This document shows positions 1 through 11,651 of a stretch of DNA of 64,000 nucleotides, one piece after another. The stretch comes from Craterostigma plantagineum. Lineage: Eukaryota; Streptophyta; Magnoliopsida; Lamiales; Linderniaceae. The stretch is from NCBI GenBank assembly GCA_027422505.1, contig JAPQWV010000012.1, positions 22,728,001 to 22,792,000 on the forward strand, given 5' to 3'. Below the pieces are notes generated by a model, which did not search any database, had not been told where the DNA came from, and saw nothing but the letters and a program-made list of their open reading frames with translations. Position 1 is the first letter of the stretch; every line of letters starts with the position of its first letter. The translations under genes were made by a program, and so were the position numbers.

Positions 1-1009
1 GTGCATATAAGTTGGGCACCCAAACATTCTTAAGTTGGAGTAATCAGCAGGAGTACCTGACCAAGCTTCCTCAGGAGTCTTGAAATTAATCGGTGAACAC
101 GGTGAGCGGTTGACAATATAACATGCTGCGGCGATAGCTTCAGCCCAAAAATTATTTGCTAACCCAGTGTTTGAGATCATACACCGAACTCTCTCTAAAA
201 GCATTCGGTTTATTCGCTCGGCAACACCATTTTGTTGAGGTGTTCGAACAGTGTGATGTCAGCAATTCCTTAATTCTTGCAGCATTCGTTGAACTCCCTT
301 CCGCAAAATTCTAAGCCATTATCTGTCCGCAACCGCTTGATCTGTTTTCCTATATGCTTTTCAATCAAAGCTTTCCATTGTTTAAACGTTAGGTAAACTT
401 CATTCTTCTGTTTAAGAAAATAGACCCAGACTTTCCTTGAAAAATCATCAATGAAAGTCAACATGTATCTTGCACCACCTTTGGACGGAACACGAGAAGG
501 ACCCCATACATCAGAATGAATATTGTCCAAAGTACCTTTCATTCTGTGGACAGCTGGCGAATTGAAGCTGACTCGTTTCTGCTTCCCAAATACAATATTC
601 GCAAAAGTCCATCTTACCAGTACTTCGACCGCAAAGTAGGCCCCCGCTTGCTTAAAATCGTCAAGCCTTTTTCTCCCATGTGTCCAAGTCGCATATGCCA
701 TAATCTCGTGGTATCAACCTCCGTGGATGTCGAAACTATAGCGAAACCTGTAACGGTAGTTCCCTGCAAAATATATAAATTTCCAGACCTGCAAGCTTTC
801 ATCATGACAAGGGCAACTCTGGCAATCTTTAAAACTCCACCTTTACCTGAGAACCTGCACCCTTGAGATTCAAGTGTGCCTAAAGAGACAATATTTCTCT
901 TCATATCTGGAACATGTCTGACTTCTGTGAGCGTTCGGATGATTCTATCGAACATCTTGATCCTAACTGTGCCTTTACCAACAACTTTACACGGATCATC
1001 ATTTCCCAT
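1..1009 (-). pseudogene. copia gag-pre-integrase and integrase core (broken)
   Basis: This is part of a copia pol that would insert element cDNA into the host genome. The open stretch at 614-1009 carries the gag-pre-integrase zinc region, with WHMRLGHMGEKG visible. The next open stretch, 270-701 in another frame, carries the integrase core with SDVWGPS, FIDDFSRKVWVY and RTDNGLEF, so the first two catalytic aspartates are present. A stop near 270 ends that frame, but integrase similarity continues to base 1, including QQNGVAER, which holds the glutamate of the D,D,E triad. At least one frameshift (about 614-700) and one stop are visible. It is not functional as it stands. Confidence 0.85.
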
Positions 1010-1512
1010 TAAGACGTATCCACATCGAATTTTTCATATGTGGAAAAACAATCTCGACTCCGACTTATGTGGTAAGAACAACCTGAATCTAAGATCCACT
1101 CAATATCAGACCTAACAATATTTGCAGTTGCTACAAAAATAGTTCCATCGCTCTCATCAGCAGCTAAACTAGCTTCGACGGGTTTATTAAATTGCTGATT
1201 ATTTTTCTCCTTATTTTTTAATTTAAAACGCTTTAATGTGACCCTTCTTCTTGCAAAAATTACAGACTTTATTTATGTACCTGGATTTCGACCTTTCTTT
1301 AGATCTGCTAGTTTCAACGTCTCTACGTTCTGGTCTTCCCCGTGCAAACAGGCCTTCTGCCTGGCTACCACTTGTTTCTCCCGTTATATCCATGTCTATC
1401 TGTTCTTTCGATTATAACGCAGATTTGACACTAGAATATGATATTGTGTCTTTTCCGTATATAATCGTGTCATGAAAATGTTTTAAAAACGAGGGAAGGG
1501 AACGCAACAATA
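1010..1512 (-). pseudogene. copia gag C-terminus, zinc knuckle and protease region (decayed)
   Basis: Minus-strand translation gives a partial CCHC knuckle (CNFCKKKGHIKAF) at about 1220-1255, followed at once by a stop where the last cysteine should be. After it comes an aspartic-protease-like WILDSGCS stretch near 1080-1110. No long frame covers the region, so it is a damaged link between gag and integrase. The gag tail continues out of frame just left of 1513. Confidence 0.6.
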
Positions 1513-1950
1513 TTATGGCCTGATCTTCGTCGTCACTTTAACTTCTACGTTCGCCAAATCAATAATAATTGAATCGAATTTATCGAGATGCGAGAGTATA
1601 GAAGTAACTTCCGTCATTTTCATACTGTAAAGCTTCTGCTTTAAGTAAAGTCGGTTCTCCTTAGTCTTCTTCATGTAGATAGCTTTTAATGCATGCCACA
1701 TACCCATGACCGTCGTCTCCGTGGCAACTTCTTGTAAAACCTCATAAGAGAGATTTAATATAATAGCCGATCTGGCTTTCTTGTCCAATTCATTAATTTG
1801 ATCGTCCTTCATTTCGGTTGGTTTCTTCTTTGCTCCTTCAAGCGCCACCTCGCAACCGTCTTGAATGAGTATGGCCTCCATCTTGAGAATCCACATTGCA
1901 AGGTTGACATTTCTGTCGAACTTTTCAATTGACATTTTTGTTATCGTCAT
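1513..1950 (-). pseudogene. copia gag N-terminal part (UBN2/DUF4219-like)
   Basis: The start ATG is at 1950, about 25 bases inside the primer-binding site, as expected for the first codon of a copia gag. The 145 residues include the typical N-terminal tryptophan region (NLAMWILKMEAILIQDG) and the W-ALKAIYMKKTKENRLYLKQKLYSM block of plant copia Gag, the structural protein of the virus-like particle. Near 1537 the frame shifts: the expected continuation resumes in another frame, so this ORF ends early with an unrelated tail. Confidence 0.8.
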
Positions 1951-1989
1951 GGTGGCTAAAAAATAAATCGGGGTTGGCTCTTATACCAA

Positions 1990-2480
1990 TTTTTTAGGAT
2001 ATGCGGAAATCCCCAGTAATTATTTTCCCGAGAAATGATGATAATAAATAAACGAGACGAAAAATAAATTTGGACAGTGACACGAGATTTACGTGGTTCG
2101 GTCAGAATGACCTACGTCCACGGTCCGGAGGGTAGAACTTCTTTATTATGTGGAGAGATTACAAACACGTAAACTGACGTGATACAAAGGCAGCTACAAC
2201 AATATGAGGAGTAAGCTACAAAGAAAATCGGGGAAGACGAAGATCAGTTTGTGGTGTCATTTGCCTTCGACAAGCTCTGCCTGTTATAGGCAAAAGTTTT
2301 GCCTCGTTGTTCCATGTGAAGAGAAAGAAGAAAAGTCAGCACACCATTCAAATTACAACTCCGTAGCCGAAATCATCACCAAAAAGGCTTTCATATTGCG
2401 TTTTCTCTTTAGGTGGGCGTCTGCTTTTGTTGAATGGTCAAGAGCGTTTGCCAAAAGGTCACCTAACATAAATCAAGTGT
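1990..2480 (-). repeat. probable 5' LTR of the truncated copia element
   Basis: It lies directly outside the primer-binding site. It contains a block at about 2085-2140 (on the minus strand, CCGTGGACGTAGG followed by CGAACCACGTAAAT) that resembles the LTR remnant at 58797-59570. No second LTR is in the window, so neither end can be set by comparison. Confidence 0.5.
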
Positions 2481-2924
2481 CCTCTCCCCATTCTAGATTT
2501 TGTTTGAAAATTTAGAGATAAAGAGTAGCAGTAGGTGTTGTTACCATAATCATATATTTGATTTCTTGCAAGAGATAAAGATAGAAGTTGAGCGAAGAGC
2601 ATTTCAGGTGACAAAGGCGTGGTGGTGGTAGTCTGAAAGGGCGAAGGGCATTTCAGGCCAACCCCTGTTTGCCCGGCCTTGGAGGCTCGGGTCTTCGGTT
2701 GTGCAAACGATTTCTGGCGACCTCCCAATGGTGGGCCGCAAACTTAGCCCCGTTATTCGCCTCAAGTGAGCTATGCTTTGATTGGACGCCTAGACAATTC
2801 ATTGATATATTTGGCATAGGCAACATTATAGTTACTGAATTTCTGGCAATAAACATCAGTCGTAACTCATTTTCGAAGAAATAAAAATAGTTAGCAATGT
2901 ACATATGCTTTGCCTGACAATGAT

Positions 2925-2958
<34 letters not shown>

Positions 2959-3230
2959 TTGTACATTGAGACCTTTGTTGACCCGAAAAAAATACGGTGT
3001 GTGTGTGTGTTCTTCTTATGCCAAAAACTAGAATCTTCCCGATCTATGTAGTACAATGTCTCGCTTCGTTGGTTTATAATGCTGTTGGCATCTGTGGAAA
3101 TAATAGAGGTTATTATTTGAAGGACTCGATCAGCTATTTGCAATTGCATGATGAGGGTCGTAAATATTCTACCTTCAAGCTGCTAGGTACAAACCCAACC
3201 TTCAATAGCAGTATTTAGTAAATTTGTTAA
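2481..3230. other. unassigned intergenic sequence
   Basis: No gene is recognised. The stretch holds a (TA)n run at about 2927-2955 and a GT run near 2998-3009. A less AT-rich stretch at 2640-2880 gives only short open frames on both strands without recognisable domains. It is single-copy within the window and stops at the tandem array. Confidence 0.5.
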
Positions 3231-3951
3231 CACATATGCCTCACAACTGCTCATACGTAATTGGTATGACTCTTATTCCGGGCTATAATCTCGTTGCAGC
3301 CGCGCAACGTGCGGCCGTCCTCACCTAATATATACATATATATATATATATATATTGGTATGACTCTTATTCCGGGCTATAATCTCGTTGCAGCTGCGCA
3401 ACATGCGGCCGTCCTCACCTAATATATATATATATATATATTATATATACTTCTATTATATCTTATCATTCTATTCTATTTTATCAAGCATAAGGGTATC
3501 TATAAACTGCCCATGACAGGTCAATTTCACAAAAAAAAAAATCTAATAAATAAATAAAGATCCTTTACTATATTTTATTTACTATTTTAATTAATTCTTA
3601 TACCTTTAATTTATAAATTATATATATATATAATTAAATTTATCTTATAATTTTAATCAACAAATTTAGCTTAAAATAAATTTAACATTTATACGCATTT
3701 GTGTGTGCACATTGTATATTACTAGTACTCTTTAAGCATCAGAGCTTAGGATAAACTGTCAAAATTTAATCTGTCAATCAAAATAATTAAAAATAATAAT
3801 GTTCAACATAAAAATAAAATTACCGACAATATTTGTATCGGATATTCCAATTTTATCTGTCTATATATTGTATAACATACGTATTTGAATGCGCAAAAAC
3901 ACTAGTATGTTTTAAAAGCCTCAAATTGATCTGACAATTTGCTAATAATTG
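3231..3951. repeat. flank segment of tandem unit 1, with an internal ~95-bp duplication
   Basis: This is host DNA next to the copia insertion, repeated in every unit (about 5461-6182, 7692-8433 and 9942-10677). Within it a block starting TTGGTATGACTCTTATTCCG occurs twice, at about 3260 and 3356, each followed by a (TA)n tract of different length. No coding potential is seen. Confidence 0.85.
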
Positions 3952-3956
3952 GTTAC

Positions 3957-4214
3957 TATTATAAATAACTTAACTTACTAATTGTATTTACGGTTTCATT
4001 ATTATACTAAGTATAACATATATAATATTATATAATATTATAAGTGAGAGAGGGAAAGAGTGAGAGTGAGAGAATAACGTGAGAGAGAGGAGTTTTTTTC
4101 AAAATTTTGTGTCTTTTACAAGTGACCAATGAGTTCTATTTATAAGCAACAAATACACATAGATGTGACACACACTCCAATAGAGGACATCTACATAATA
4201 ATATATTTATAACA
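3957..4214 (-). repeat. copia 3' LTR, unit 1 copy
   Basis: The 258-bp LTR reads TGTTATAAATA...TATTTATAATA on the minus strand, giving 11-bp nearly inverted ends. The polypurine tract CCAAGGGGGAG sits directly before its start (plus 4215-4225). The target-site base run GTTAC lies at 3952-3956. Equivalent LTRs are at 6188-6445, 8439-8696 and 10683-10938. Confidence 0.9.
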
Positions 4215-4550
4215 CTCCCCCTTGGATGTCCTTAAAACAAAATACTTTAATAAATGATATTAGCTGTCTCGTTAAAAACCTTACTAGGAAAACCCAGTGG
4301 GAAAAAACCCAGTGAAGGGAAAAAGAGTGCAGCGTATATTGTCTCCCCCTGATGTAAACATCACTTGATCTCTTTGAGTCTTCGAAGTCCGATCAAATCT
4401 ACGAGTCTCTTGAATGATATTGGAGGTAGCGCTTTGGTGAATAGATCTGCGAGGTTGTCACTAGATCACGTTAATTTCGCCGGCCTTCTGTAGGTCGTGC
4501 GTATAGAAGAATTTAGGCGATATATGTTTGGTTCTATCGCCGTTGATGTA

Positions 4551-5474
4551 TCATTCTCTTAACTGAGCAATACATGCAGCATTGTCTTCATATAAGATCG
4601 TCGGAGGTAACTTTTCCGATAATAAGCCACAAGTTTGTTGTATATGCTGGATTATCGATCGCAACCAAATGCATTCTCTACTAGCTTCGTGAATTGCTAA
4701 AATTTCTGCATGATTAGATGAAGTGGCGGTTAAACTTTGTTTAACTGACCCCCAAGAAATAGCAGTTCCACCATATGTAAATGGATAACCCGTTTGCGAT
4801 CGAGCATTATGTGGGTCGGATAGGAAACCAGCATCTGCATATCCGATTAGATCTGACTTGGACTCATTTGAATAGAACAATCCCATACCAGTTGTTCCTT
4901 GAAGGTATCTAAAAATTCTTTTCACTCCGTTCCAATGTCTACGAGTCGGTGACGAATTATATCTTGCCAATAAATTTACAGCGAACGCTATATCAGGCCG
5001 CGTGTGACTCGTAAGGTACAATAGCGCTCCAATGGCACTAAGATATGGTACTTCAGGACCAAGTAATTCTTCATTAGTTTCTCGTGGTCGGAAAGGATCT
5101 TTATTCACATCTAAAGATCGAACAATCATCGGAGTATCTAATGGATGAGATCTATCCATATAAAATCTTTTCAATATCCTTTTCGTATATGTTTCTTGAT
5201 ACACAAATATTCCATTCTTCAAGTATTCAATCTGCAAGCCAAGACAAAATTTCGTCTTTCCAAGATCTTTCATTTCAAACTCCTTTTTCAAACAATTAAC
5301 GGCCTTTGACAACTCTTCAGGAGTTCCAATTATATTGATATCATCAACATATACCGCTATGATAACAAAATCATTTCCACATTTTCTCATAAATATACAA
5401 GGGCAAATTTGATCATTTTTATATCCTTCATTCAATAAGTATTCACTTAGGCGATTATACCACATACGCCTCAC
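4551..5474 (-). pseudogene. copia RT C-terminus plus RNase H, unit 1
   Basis: The 307-residue open frame covers the end of the reverse transcriptase, with the YVDDINIIG catalytic box (the two aspartates are present), followed by the connection domain (TRPDIAFAVNLLARY) and RNase H (LIGYADAGF, NHAEILAIHEASRECIWLR, LYEDNAACI). It starts abruptly at the repeat junction, so the N-terminal RT, integrase and gag are absent and no complete protein can be made. It differs from the unit 2 copy at one residue (Pro for Leu in GY-FTYGG). The open frame persists because the copies are young, not because it is a host gene. Confidence 0.9.
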
Positions 5475-6187
5475 AACTGCTCATACGTAATTGGTATGAC
5501 TCTTATTCCGGGCTATAATCTTGTTGCAGCCGCGCAACGTGCGGCCTTCCTCACCTAATATATACATATATATATATATATATTGGTATGACTCTTATTC
5601 CGGGCTATAATCTCGTTGCAGCTGCGCAACATGCGGCCGTCCTCACCTAATATATATATATATATTATATATATATACTTCTATTATATCTTATCATTCT
5701 ATTCTATTTTATCAAGCATAAGGGTAGCTATAAACTGCCCATGACAGGTCAATTTCACAAAAAAAAAAAAAAATCTAATAAATAAATAAAGATCCTTTAC
5801 TATATTTTATTTACTATTTTAATTAATTCTTATACCTTTAATTTATAAATTATATATATATATATTTAAATTTATCTTATAATTTTAATCAACAAATTTA
5901 GCTTAAAATAAATTTAACATTTATACGCATTTGTGTGTGCACATTGTATATTACTAGTACTCTTTAAGCATCAGAGCTTAGGATAAACTGTCAAAATTTA
6001 ATCTGTCAATCAAAATAATTAAAAATAATAATGTTCAACATAAAAATAAAATTACCGACAATATTTGTATCGGATATTCCAATTTTATCTGTCTATATAT
6101 TGTATAACAACGTATTTGAATGCGCAAAAACACTAGTATGTTTTAAAAGCCTCAAATTGATCTGACAATTTGCTAATAATTGGTTAC

Positions 6188-6445
6188 TATTATAAATAAC
6201 TTAACTTACTAATTGTATTTACGGTTTCATTATTATACTAAGTATAACATATATAATATTATATAATATTATAAGTGAGAGAGGGAAAGAGTGAGAGTGA
6301 GAGAATAACGTGAGAGAGAGGAGTTTTTTTCAAAATTTTGTGTCTTTTACAAGTGACCAATGAGTTCTATTTATAGGCAACAAATACACATAGATGTGAC
6401 ACACACTCCAATAGAGGACATCTACATAATAATATATTTATAACA
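6188..6445 (-). repeat. copia 3' LTR, unit 2 copy
   Basis: It has the same 258-bp length and ends as the unit 1 LTR, with GTTAC at 6183-6187 and the polypurine tract just to the right. Confidence 0.9.
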
Positions 6446-6781
6446 CTCCCCCTTGGATGTCCTTAAAACAAAATACTTTAATAAATGATATTAGCTGTCT
6501 CGTTAAAAACCTTACTAGGAAAACCAAGTGGGAAAAAACCCAGTGAAGGGAAAAAGAGTGCAGCGTATATTGTCTCCCCCTGATGTAAACATCACTTGAT
6601 CTCTTTGAGTCTTCGAAGTCCGATCAAATCTACGAGTCTCTTGAATGATATTGGAGGTAGCGCTTTGGTGAATAGATCTGCGAGGTTGTCACTAGATCAC
6701 GTTAATTTCGCCGGCCTTCTGTAGGTCGTGCGTATAGAAGAATTTAGGCGATATATGTTTGGTTCTATCGCCGTTGATGTA

Positions 6782-7705
6782 TCATTCTCTTAACTGAGCA
6801 ATACATGCAGCATTGTCTTCATATAAGATCGTCGGAGGTAACTTTTCCGATAATAAGCCACAAGTTTGTTGTATATGCTGGATTATCGATCGCAACCAAA
6901 TGCATTCTCTACTAGCTTCGTGAATTGCTAAAATTTCTGCATGATTAGATGAAGTGGCGGTTAAACTTTGTTTAACTGACCCCCAAGAAATAGCAGTTCC
7001 ACCATATGTAAATAGATAACCCGTTTGCGATCGAGCATTATGTGGGTCGGATAGGAAACCAGCATCTGCATATCCGATTAGATCTGACTTGGACTCATTT
7101 GAATAGAACAATCCCATACCAGTTGTTCCTTGAAGGTATCTAAAAATTCTTTTCACTCCGTTCCAATGTCTACGAGTCGGTGACGAATTATATCTTGCCA
7201 ATAAATTTACAGCGAACGCTATATCAGGCCGCGTGTGACTCGTAAGGTACAATAGCGCTCCAATGGCACTAAGATATGGTACTTCAGGACCAAGTAATTC
7301 TTCATTAGTTTCTCGTGGTCGGAAAGGATCTTTATTCACATCTAAAGATCGAACAATCATCGGAGTATCTAATGGATGAGATCTATCCATATAAAATCTT
7401 TTCAATATCCTTTTCGTATATGTTTCTTGATACACAAATATTCCATTCTTCAAGTATTCAATCTGCAAGCCAAGACAAAATTTCGTCTTTCCAAGATCTT
7501 TCATTTCAAACTCCTTTTTCAAACAATTAACGGCCTTTGACAACTCTTCAGGAGTTCCAATTATATTGATATCATCAACATATACCGCTATGATAACAAA
7601 ATCATTTCCACATTTTCTCATAAATATACAAGGGCAAATTTGATCATTTTTATATCCTTCATTCAATAAGTATTCACTTAGGCGATTATACCACATACGC
7701 CTCAC
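6782..7705 (-). pseudogene. copia RT C-terminus plus RNase H, unit 2
   Basis: This 307-residue open frame is almost identical to those in units 1 and 3. It carries the same YVDD box and RNase H motifs and the same abrupt start at the unit junction. Compared with unit 3 it has Ala rather than Val in TRPDI(A/V)FAV. It is a duplicated fragment, not a gene. Confidence 0.9.
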
Positions 7706-7785
7706 AACTGCTCATACGTAATTGGTATGACTCTTATTCCGGGCTATAATCTCGTTGCAGCCGCGCAACGTGCGGCCTTCCTCAC

Positions 7786-7827
<42 letters not shown>

Positions 7828-7890
7828 TATGACTCTTATTCCGGGCTATAATCTCGTTGCAGCTGCGCAACATGCGGCCGTCCTCACCTA

Positions 7891-7921
<31 letters not shown>

Positions 7922-8438
7922 ACTTCTATTATATCTATCATTCTATTCTATTTTATCAAGCATAAGGGTAGCTATAAACTGCCCATGACAGGTCAATTTC
8001 ACAAAAAAAAAAAATCTAATAAATAAATAAAGATCCTTTACTATATTTTATTTACTATTTTAATTAATTCTTATACCTTTAATTTATAAATTTTATATAT
8101 ATATATATATATATATTTAAATTTATCTTATAATTTTAATCAACAAATTTAGCTTAAAATAAATTTAACATTTATACGCATTTGTGTGTGCACATTGTAT
8201 ATTACTAGTACTCTTTAAGCATCAGAGCTTAGGATAAACTGTCAAAATTTAATCTGTCAATCAAAATAATTAAAAATAATAATGTTCAACATAAAAATAA
8301 AATTACCGACAATATTTGTATCGGATATTCCAATTTTATCTGTCTATATATTGTATAACAACGTATTTGAATGCGCAAAAACACTAGTATGTTTTAAAAG
8401 CCTCAAATTGATCTGACAATTTGCTAATAATTGGTTAC

Positions 8439-8696
8439 TATTATAAATAACTTAACTTACTAATTGTATTTACGGTTTCATTATTATACTAAGTATAACA
8501 TAAATAATATTATATAATATTATAAGTGAGAGAGGGAAAGAGTGAGAGTGAGAGAATAACGTGAGAGAGAGGAGTTTTTTTCAAAATTTTGTGTCTTTTA
8601 CAAGTGACCAATGAGTTCTATTTATAGGCAACAAATACACATAGATGTGACACACACTCCAATAGAGGACATCTACATAATAATATATTTATAACA
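8439..8696 (-). repeat. copia 3' LTR, unit 3 copy
   Basis: The 258-bp LTR has GTTAC at 8434-8438. The adjoining polypurine tract is one base shorter than in the other units. Confidence 0.9.
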
Positions 8697-9031
8697 CTCC
8701 CCTTGGATGTCCTTAAAACAAAATACTTTAATAAATGATATTAGTTGTCTCGTTAAAAACCTTACTAGGAAAACCAAGTGGGAAAAAACCCAGTGAAGGG
8801 AAAAAGAGTGCAGCGTATATTGTCTCCCCCTGATGTAAACATCACTTGATCTCTTTGAGTCTTCGAAGTCCGATCAAATCTACGAGTCTCTTGAATGATA
8901 TTGGAGGTAGCGCTTTGGTGAATAGATCTGCGAGGTTGTCACTAGATCACGTTAATTTCGCCGGCCTTCTGTAGGTCGTGCGTATAGAAGAATTTAGGCG
9001 ATATATGTTTGGTTCTATCGCCGTTGATGTA

Positions 9032-9955
9032 TCATTCTCTTAACTGAGCAATACATGCAGCATTGTCTTCATATAAGATCGTCGGAGGTAACTTTTCCGA
9101 TAATAAGCCACAAGTTTGTTGTATATGCTGGATTATCGATCGCAACCAAATGCATTCTCTACTAGCTTCGTGAATTGCTAAAATTTCTGCATGATTAGAT
9201 GAAGTGGCGGTTAAACTTTGTTTAACTGACCCCCAAGAAATAGCAGTTCCACCATATGTAAATAGATAACCCGTTTGCGATCGAGCATTATGTGGGTCGG
9301 ATAGGAAACCAGCATCTGCATATCCGATTAGATCTGACTTGGACTCATTTGAATAGAACAATCCCATACCAGTTGTTCCTTGAAGGTATCTAAAAATTCT
9401 TTTCACTCCGTTCCAATGTCTACGAGTCGGTGACGAATTATATCTTGCCAATAAATTTACAGCGAACACTATATCAGGCCGCGTGTGACTCGTAAGGTAC
9501 AATAGCGCTCCAATGGCACTAAGATATGGTACTTCAGGACCAAGTAATTCTTCATTAGTTTCTCGTGGTCGGAAAGGATCTTTATTCACATCTAAAGATC
9601 GAACAATCATCGGAGTATCTAATGGATGAGATCTATCCATATAAAATCTTTTCAATATCCTTTTCGTATATGTTTCTTGATACACAAATATTCCATTCTT
9701 CAAGTATTCAATCTGCAAGCCAAGACAAAATTTCGTCTTTCCAAGATCTTTCATTTCAAACTCCTTTTTCAAACAATTAACGGCCTTTGACAACTCTTCA
9801 GGAGTTCCAATTATATTGATATCATCAACATATACCGCTATGATAACAAAATCATTTCCACATTTTCTCATAAATATACAAGGGCAAATTTGATCATTTT
9901 TATATCCTTCATTCAATAAGTATTCACTTAGGCGATTATACCACATACGCCTCAC
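9032..9955 (-). pseudogene. copia RT C-terminus plus RNase H, unit 3
   Basis: This is the third near-identical 307-residue fragment with the YVDD box and RNase H motifs. It has a private Ala-to-Val change in the connection region (TRPDIVFAV). It is truncated at the unit junction like its sisters. Confidence 0.9.
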
Positions 9956-10038
9956 AACTGCTCATACGTAATTGGTATGACTCTTATTCCGGGCTATAAT
10001 CTCGTTGCAGCCGCGCAACGTGCGGCCTTCCTCACCTA

Positions 10039-10079
<41 letters not shown>

Positions 10080-10682
10080 TATGACTCTTATTCCGGGCTA
10101 TAATCTCGTTGCAGCTGCGCAACATGCGGCCGTCCTCACCTAATATATATATATATATATTATATATATATACTTCTATTATATCTTATCATTCTATTCT
10201 ATTTTATCAAGCATAAGGGTAGCTATAAACTGCCCATGACAGGTCAATTTCACAAAAAAAAAAAAAAAACTAATAAATAAATAAAGATCCTTTACTATAT
10301 TTTATTTACTATTTTAATTAATTCTTATACCTTTAATTTATAAATTATATATATATATAATTAAATTTATCTTATTATTTTAATCAACAAATTTAGCTTA
10401 AAATAAATTTAACATTTATACGCATTTGTGTGTGCACATTGTATATTACTAGTACTCTTTAAGCATCAGAGCTTAGGATAAACTGTCAAAATTTAATCTG
10501 TCAATCAAAATAATTAAAAATAATAATGTTCAACATAAAAATAAAATTACCGACAATATTTGTATCGGATATTCCAATTTTATCTGTCTATATATTGTAT
10601 AACAACGTATTTGAATGCGCAAAAACACTAGTATGTTTTAAAAGCCTCAAATTGATCTGACAATTTGCTAATAATTGGTTAC

Positions 10683-10938
10683 TATTATAAATAACTTAAC
10701 TTACTAATTGTATTTACGGTTTCATTATTATACTAAGTATAACATATATAATATTATATAATATTATAAGTGAGAGAGGGAAAGAGTGAGAGTGAGAGAA
10801 TAACGTGAGAGAGAGGAGTTTTTTTCAAAATTTTGTCTTTTACAAGTGACCAATGAGTTCTATTTATAGGCAACAAATACACATAGATGTGACACACACT
10901 CCAATAGAGGACATCTACATAATAATATATTTATAACA
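10683..10938 (-). repeat. copia 3' LTR, unit 4 copy
   Basis: It is 256 bp, with a 2-bp deletion in the stretch near 10836 compared with units 1-3. Its polypurine tract is directly to the right. Confidence 0.9.
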
Positions 10939-11285
10939 CTCCCCCTTGGATGTCCTTAAAACAAAATACTTTAATAAATGATATTAGCTGTCTCGTTAAA
11001 AACCTTACTAGGAAAACCAAGTGGGAAAAAACCCAGTGAAGGGAAAAAGAGTGCAGCGTATATTGTCTCCCCCTGATGTAAACATCACTTGATCTCTTTG
11101 AGTCTTCGAAGTCCGATCAAATCTACGAGTCTCTTGAATGATATTGGAGGTAGCGCTTTGGTGAATAGATCTGCGAGGTTGTCACTAGATCGAACTTGTT
11201 GTACGTTAATTTCGCCGGCCTTCTGTAGGTCGTGCGTATAGAAGAATTTAGGCGATATATGTTTGGTTCTATCGCCGTTGATGTA

Positions 11286-11651
11286 TCATTCTCTTAACTG
11301 AGCAATACATGCAGCATTGTCTTCATATAAGATCGTCGGAGGTAACTTTTCCGATAATAAGCCACAAGTTTGTTGTATATGCTGGATTATCGATCGCAAC
11401 CAAATGCATTCTCTACTAGCTTCGTGAATTGCTAATCTCGCAAATGCCACGTTTCGCAAATAAGCCCTTAGTCGAATCAACTGAGCAAGTAATCTCGCAA
11501 ATGCCACGTTTCGCGTAGACAATAAACATACATGGGACCATCTAGTCGATGCATCGATTAATACCATAAAATATCTAAATGGTCCACATGATGATTGTAT
11601 CGGCCCACAAATATCACCATGTATACGTTTCAAAAATACGATCGATTTCAT
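11286..11651 (-). pseudogene. integrase N-terminus fused to RNase H (deletion scar)
   Basis: The 121-residue frame starts as integrase core (HGDICGPIQSS, VLIDASTRWSHV, with both early aspartates) and then jumps to the RNase H tail (AIHEASRECIWLR, LYEDNAACI). The join contains NVAFARL twice, encoded by a 24-bp direct duplication at about 11434-11457 and 11492-11515. A deletion of the intervening pol with a templated filler explains it. No function is expected. Confidence 0.85.

Larger units (their letters stand above)
1..2480 (-). mobile_element. Ty1/copia LTR retrotransposon, truncated by the window start
   Basis: Order along the minus strand is LTR (high coordinates), primer-binding site, gag, zinc knuckle, gag-pre-integrase and integrase, which is the Ty1/copia order. 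Integrase similarity runs to base 1, so RT and RNase H lie outside the window. A near-perfect initiator-Met-tRNA binding site (TGGTATAAGAGCC, one change from the usual TGGTATCAGAGCC) reads on the minus strand at about 1976-1988, just before gag. Frameshifts and stops make it a dead copy. The outer LTR end near 2480 is approximate. Confidence 0.85.
3231..11436. repeat. tandem array of 2.23-kb units (three full, one partial)
   Basis: Units begin at 3231, 5461, 7692 and 9942 (spacings 2230, 2231 and 2250 bp), each with CACATA(T/C)GCCTCACAAC. Each full unit holds about 720 bp of non-element flank, a 258-bp copia 3' LTR, and about 1.25 kb of RNase H/RT coding on the minus strand. Units differ mainly in (TA)n length and scattered substitutions. 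The fourth departs from the others at 11436/11437. The junction between RT codons and flank falls at CACATA, so the array arose by tandem duplication after the copia element inserted. Confidence 0.95.

Noticed and set aside
2669..3218. Two short plus frames looking like diverged exons
   Set aside because: No recognisable domain, no splice logic joining them, and adjacent microsatellites.
5084..5299. Plus-strand 71-aa frame repeated at 7315-7530 and 9565-9780
   Set aside because: It is antisense to the copia RT/RNase H fragment in each unit and repeats only because the unit repeats.
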